Origin: CAXBMB01 sp052078155
GTDB lineage: Bacteria; Pseudomonadota; Alphaproteobacteria; Kiloniellales; DSM-21159
NCBI GenBank assembly: GCA_052078155.1
Contig: JBQJBP010000002.1
Span: forward strand, 682,001 to 746,000
DNA length: 64,000 nucleotides
Direction of reading: 5' to 3'
A model generated the notes under the pieces. That model ran no database searches. It had not been told where the DNA came from and was given only the letters and a program-made list of their open reading frames with translations. Each line of letters begins with the position of its first letter. Within the stretch, counting starts at the first letter, position 1. A program made the translations under genes and the position numbers. Shown here in pieces: positions 61,318 through 64,000 of the stretch.

Positions 61318-62994
61318 GTGGAAAGAAAACTGAGATTGGTCTCCGGCCTCATCCTGATGGCCTATGTGGTGACCCATCTGATCAACCATTCTCTGGGGCT
61401 GATTTCTCTGTCCGCCATGAATGTCGGGTTGACGGTTCTGGGGGCACCCTGGTCTTCCGTTCCAGGCAATGTGATCCTCTACGGGTCAACCTTCGTGCAT
61501 ATGGCACTGGCCATACATGCGCTATACAGGCGCCGTCGATTCCGCATGTCGCAGAGTGAAATCTGGCAGCTGACTATGGGCTTTCTGATCCCGCCGCTGC
61601 TGGTTTTGCATGTGGTCAGCGCCAACCTGACCGGGCGCATCATCGGGGTGGACCCGGACTATGACTTTGTCTCCGTGGCTTTGTTTGTGCTGGCCCCTCA
61701 GGAAGGCATCCGGCAACTGATTGTCACCCTGGTGGTCTGGATTCATGGCTGCATCGGGGTGCGCAACTGGTTGCGTTTCAAGCCCTGGTACGAGGCCTGG
61801 CGTTTCTGGCTCTTTGCCCCGGCTCTGTTGCTGCCCACACTGGCCCTGCTGGGGGCCATCAATGGCGGGCGGGAAGCGGCGATCCTGATCCAGGATCCGG
61901 CCTGGATGGCGGCAGACCCGGCCTTGTCTGCCCTCTCGACCCGACCGCGTGATGCCCTGGACATGATCTATGACGTGCAGCGCATCTTCTGGTGGGTCTT
62001 TGGCCTGGTGCTGGTGGCGGTCTTGCTGGTTCGGCCCCTGCGCCGCTGGTGGGAGCATCGCCGTGGGCGCGTCGCACTGACTTTTTCCAACGGCACGCGG
62101 GCGGTCGTGGCGCAGGGCACCACCATTCTGGACGCCATGCGCATGAACAATGTGCCTCACGCGGCGCTGTGTGGTGGCAAAGGACGCTGTTCGACATGCC
62201 GGGTGCGCCTCGGCGGCCAGGATAGTCCCCTGCCGGACGCAGGTGAGGCAGAAGCCCAGGTTCTGGCCCGGGTTGGCGCGGCTCCCAATGTCCGGCTGGC
62301 TTGTCAGACCGTGCCGCAGATGAATTTTGACGTTACGCCTCTACTGCCGCCCAATGTCAGCCCGCGGGAAGTCCGGCCCCGCCCGGGCCATATGCAGGGG
62401 GTGGAAAAGGAGATCGTGATCCTCTTTGCGGACTTGCGCGGCTTTACCAAGCTTTCTGAAAAGAAGTTGCCCTATGACGTGGTGTTTCTGCTGAACAGGT
62501 ATTTCAGCGCCATGGGCACGGCGGTGGAAGAAGCCGGGGGCCGGGTGGACAAGTTCATTGGTGATGGGGTGATGGCCCTCTTCGGGGTGGATCAGCCCAT
62601 TGACCAGGGCGCGCGCCAGGCTCTGGCCGGGGCGAAAGCCATGTTCACCCATCTGGACGCCCTCAATGCCTCATTGAAGGAGGATCTGCCGGAACCTCTG
62701 CGCATCGGCGTGGGCTTGCATCTGGGATCCGTGATTGTGGGGGAAATGGGCTATGGCGACGCCACCTCCCTGACGGCCATTGGCGATGCGGTAAACACGG
62801 CAAGCCGACTGGAGGCCCTGACCAAAGAGTTCGGCCAGCCCCTTTTGGTTTCAGACGAGGTGCTGGAACGGGCAGGCATCGGTCATGATGAACTGGCAAA
62901 AGCCGGCCTTTCGCGGGACTCGGTTCAGATTCGCGGGCGTCAGCAGGCTCTGGAAGTCACGGCCATTTCCGCGCCTGCCGAGTTGGACTTTTAG
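61318..62994 (+). CDS. Membrane adenylate/guanylate cyclase with [2Fe-2S] ferredoxin domain
   Basis: A 558-residue three-part protein. Residues 1-240 hold about five or six membrane helices with paired histidines (THLINH 19-24, HMALAIH 61-67, LHV 97-99, WIHG 141-144), like a succinate-dehydrogenase-type cytochrome b. Residues 250-345 are a plant-type ferredoxin: Cys285, Cys291, Cys294 in CGGKGRCSTC and Cys329 in RLACQT. Residues 360-550 are a class III cyclase: LFADLRGFTKL, DKFIGDGVMALFG and NTASRLE. The layout suggests cyclic nucleotide synthesis gated by redox state. The GTG at 61318 is chosen because AGGAGG lies ten bases upstream; the TTG at 61273 has no such site. A methyltransferase-like gene follows after three bases. 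Confidence 0.9.
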   Translation: MERKLRLVSGLILMAYVVTHLINHSLGLISLSAMNVGLTVLGAPWSSVPGNVILYGSTFVHMALAIHALYRRRRFRMSQSEIWQLTMGFLIPPLLVLHVVSANLTGRIIGVDPDYDFVSVALFVLAPQEGIRQLIVTLVVWIHGCIGVRNWLRFKPWYEAWRFWLFAPALLLPTLALLGAINGGREAAILIQDPAWMAADPALSALSTRPRDALDMIYDVQRIFWWVFGLVLVAVLLVRPLRRWWEHRRGRVALTFSNGTRAVVAQGTTILDAMRMNNVPHAALCGGKGRCSTCRVRLGGQDSPLPDAGEAEAQVLARVGAAPNVRLACQTVPQMNFDVTPLLPPNVSPREVRPRPGHMQGVEKEIVILFADLRGFTKLSEKKLPYDVVFLLNRYFSAMGTAVEEAGGRVDKFIGDGVMALFGVDQPIDQGARQALAGAKAMFTHLDALNASLKEDLPEPLRIGVGLHLGSVIVGEMGYGDATSLTAIGDAVNTASRLEALTKEFGQPLLVSDEVLERAGIGHDELAKAGLSRDSVQIRGRQQALEVTAISAPAELDF

Positions 62995-62997
62995 AGC

Positions 62998-63780
62998 ATG
63001 AGTTCCGTGATTGAGACCGCGCCTGTTCCGGGTCAGGTCAGCTATCCCGCCTGCCTGCTGGACCGATTGTACAGCAACTGGGGGATTGGCCAGAAGAATG
63101 CCTGGCTGCTGACCCTGGGGGGGCAAGCCGACGAACTGGCACTGACCTGGGCAGCAAAAGGCGTGAGGGTCACGGCGCTGGACCCTGCGGAAGAGGCTCT
63201 GAACCGGATTGAGGCGCTGGCCCAAAAGGCCAGGGTGCAGCTGACCTGTCATCAGTCCCCGGCGGAAGCCACGGGATTGCAGCCCTCCCGTTTCGACACG
63301 TTGGTGGCGCTGCAGAGCTGGCCGTTGTTTGATCAGCAGAAGGCGGGTCAGGAGGCCCGGCGCCTGTTGGTTGACCGCGGCTCTTTGGTGCTGGCCCATC
63401 TCACCCCCTTGTCCCGGGCGGGCAACCTGGTGGAGGCCACGCACCGGTTGATGGAAATGCATGTGTCTTTCTGGCTGCGCAGTGCAGGAGAGGGCTTTTA
63501 TCCGGAGTGGATAGAAACATTGCAGGAAACCGGCTTTGGTGAGATCGAGTGCTTTACCTATGACCTGGATCTGCCGGTCAGCCCTGAGGCCTGGCGAGAC
63601 AGGTGTGGTCAGCAGTTGGAAGGCCAATTGGACGACACGCGGTTGCATCAGTTCGACCGGGATCTGTCGGCACTGCTGGATCAGCATTTCGCCCAAAAGA
63701 CCCCTGCCACAGAAGGGCAGACAGGGGCTCAGATTTCCGTCCCCCACCGGGTTTTTGCCTTGCGGGGAGTGAAGTGCTGA
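62998..63780 (+). CDS. SAM-dependent methyltransferase-like protein
   Basis: A 260-residue class I methyltransferase-like fold. WLLTLGGQADELALTWAAKG occupies the SAM loop position and VTALDPAEEALNRIEALAQK the acidic second strand; FDTLVALQSWPLF and LLVDRGSLVLAHLTP follow. The SAM glycine loop is weak (LGGQADE), so cofactor binding is not certain. It starts three bases after the cyclase stop and may be translationally coupled to it. The ATG lies within TAGAGCATGA, the terminal motif of the repeat family. Confidence 0.75.
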   Translation: MSSVIETAPVPGQVSYPACLLDRLYSNWGIGQKNAWLLTLGGQADELALTWAAKGVRVTALDPAEEALNRIEALAQKARVQLTCHQSPAEATGLQPSRFDTLVALQSWPLFDQQKAGQEARRLLVDRGSLVLAHLTPLSRAGNLVEATHRLMEMHVSFWLRSAGEGFYPEWIETLQETGFGEIECFTYDLDLPVSPEAWRDRCGQQLEGQLDDTRLHQFDRDLSALLDQHFAQKTPATEGQTGAQISVPHRVFALRGVKC

Positions 63781-63878
63781 TTCAGGGCGGTTGCATGTCT
63801 GGCAGGAGAGTTTACCTTATGCCGATTGGCACCTTGCCAGCGCCTGATCGACCTTCTCAGTGAAAGCCAGCCACCACC

Positions 63879-64000
63879 ATGAGCAGCAGCCAAGTCGCCC
63901 AATCTTCAACAGGATCCAGCCAGTCGCCGCAGGACCAGGACGCTGCTGACAGCGGGTCTCTGGCCCCGGATGCTGGCGCGACAGGTTCCAGCGGTGCCGC
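63879..64000 (+). CDS. Start of a gene cut by the window edge (unidentified)
   Basis: An open frame from ATG 63879 runs to the edge. The first 40 residues are low-complexity Ser/Gln/Ala/Asp/Gly (SSSQVAQSSTGSSQSPQDQD), a disordered N-terminus, so no family can be named. No clear Shine-Dalgarno is seen. It could be an extended domain protein. Confidence 0.4.
   Translation, partial: MSSSQVAQSSTGSSQSPQDQDAADSGSLAPDAGATGSSGA

Overview
The window looks like a chromosomal segment of an alphaproteobacterium, most likely Rhodospirillales or a close relative. The evidence is gene content and order. There is an F1-ATPase operon atpHAGDC with no a/b/c subunit genes beside it, a run lpd / MFS / xerC / DUF484 / fsa / priA leading up to it, the neighbours fdxA and carD, a membrane-anchored CycM-type cytochrome c, hisN, a DUF1289 protein, and kdsB (so a Gram-negative with LPS). 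The taxon is inferred; no rRNA gene is present. Base composition is moderately GC-rich. No phage, insertion sequence, transposase or CRISPR array is visible.

Layout. 0-12.6 kb: end of a yejF-like ABC ATPase, a small membrane protein, ghrA-like reductase, an HBM-type chemoreceptor, a short MarR regulator, an M17 aminopeptidase, a GST, a yejA-like binding protein, hisN and cytochrome c. 12.9-19.2 kb: kdsB, pheA, a hotdog thioesterase, arginase diverging from an Lrp-type regulator, a patatin and tRNA-Arg(CCT). 19.4-32.1 kb: a VOC protein, a zinc-less alcohol dehydrogenase, an RTX serralysin-like protease, a DUF938 methyltransferase, a TerB-like protein, fdxA, carD, a metallophosphatase-like protein that has lost its metal ligands, a class III cyclase, an M48 lipoprotein protease and an SNase-like protein.

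32.2-42.4 kb is a peptide/amide utilisation locus: prolyl aminopeptidase, a divergent ureohydrolase, and then, reading away from it, an M20 deacylase, a P1 (NylC/DmpA-type) peptidase and a complete five-gene peptide ABC transporter. 42.6-56.1 kb is core metabolism and replication (lpd, MFS, xerC, DUF484, fsa, priA, atpHAGDC). 56.5-64 kb holds a ferritin-like diiron protein, a methyltransferase with a regulatory domain, an FAD oxidoreductase, a DUF1289 protein, a membrane [2Fe-2S] adenylate cyclase fusion, another methyltransferase and the start of a truncated gene.

The most unusual feature is a dispersed intergenic repeat family: about fifteen full or decayed copies, roughly 100-140 bp each. 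It has CTAG-type ends, a palindromic core and internal hairpins. Its ends repeatedly supply the TAG stop codons of neighbouring genes; one copy, at 19887-20026, fills a convergent intergenic space and supplies the stops of both genes. Other points worth a second look are the metal-site-less phosphatase, the altered active site of the second ureohydrolase in its transporter/peptidase cluster, the redox-domain cyclase fusion, and a structured, possibly transcribed region upstream of carD.
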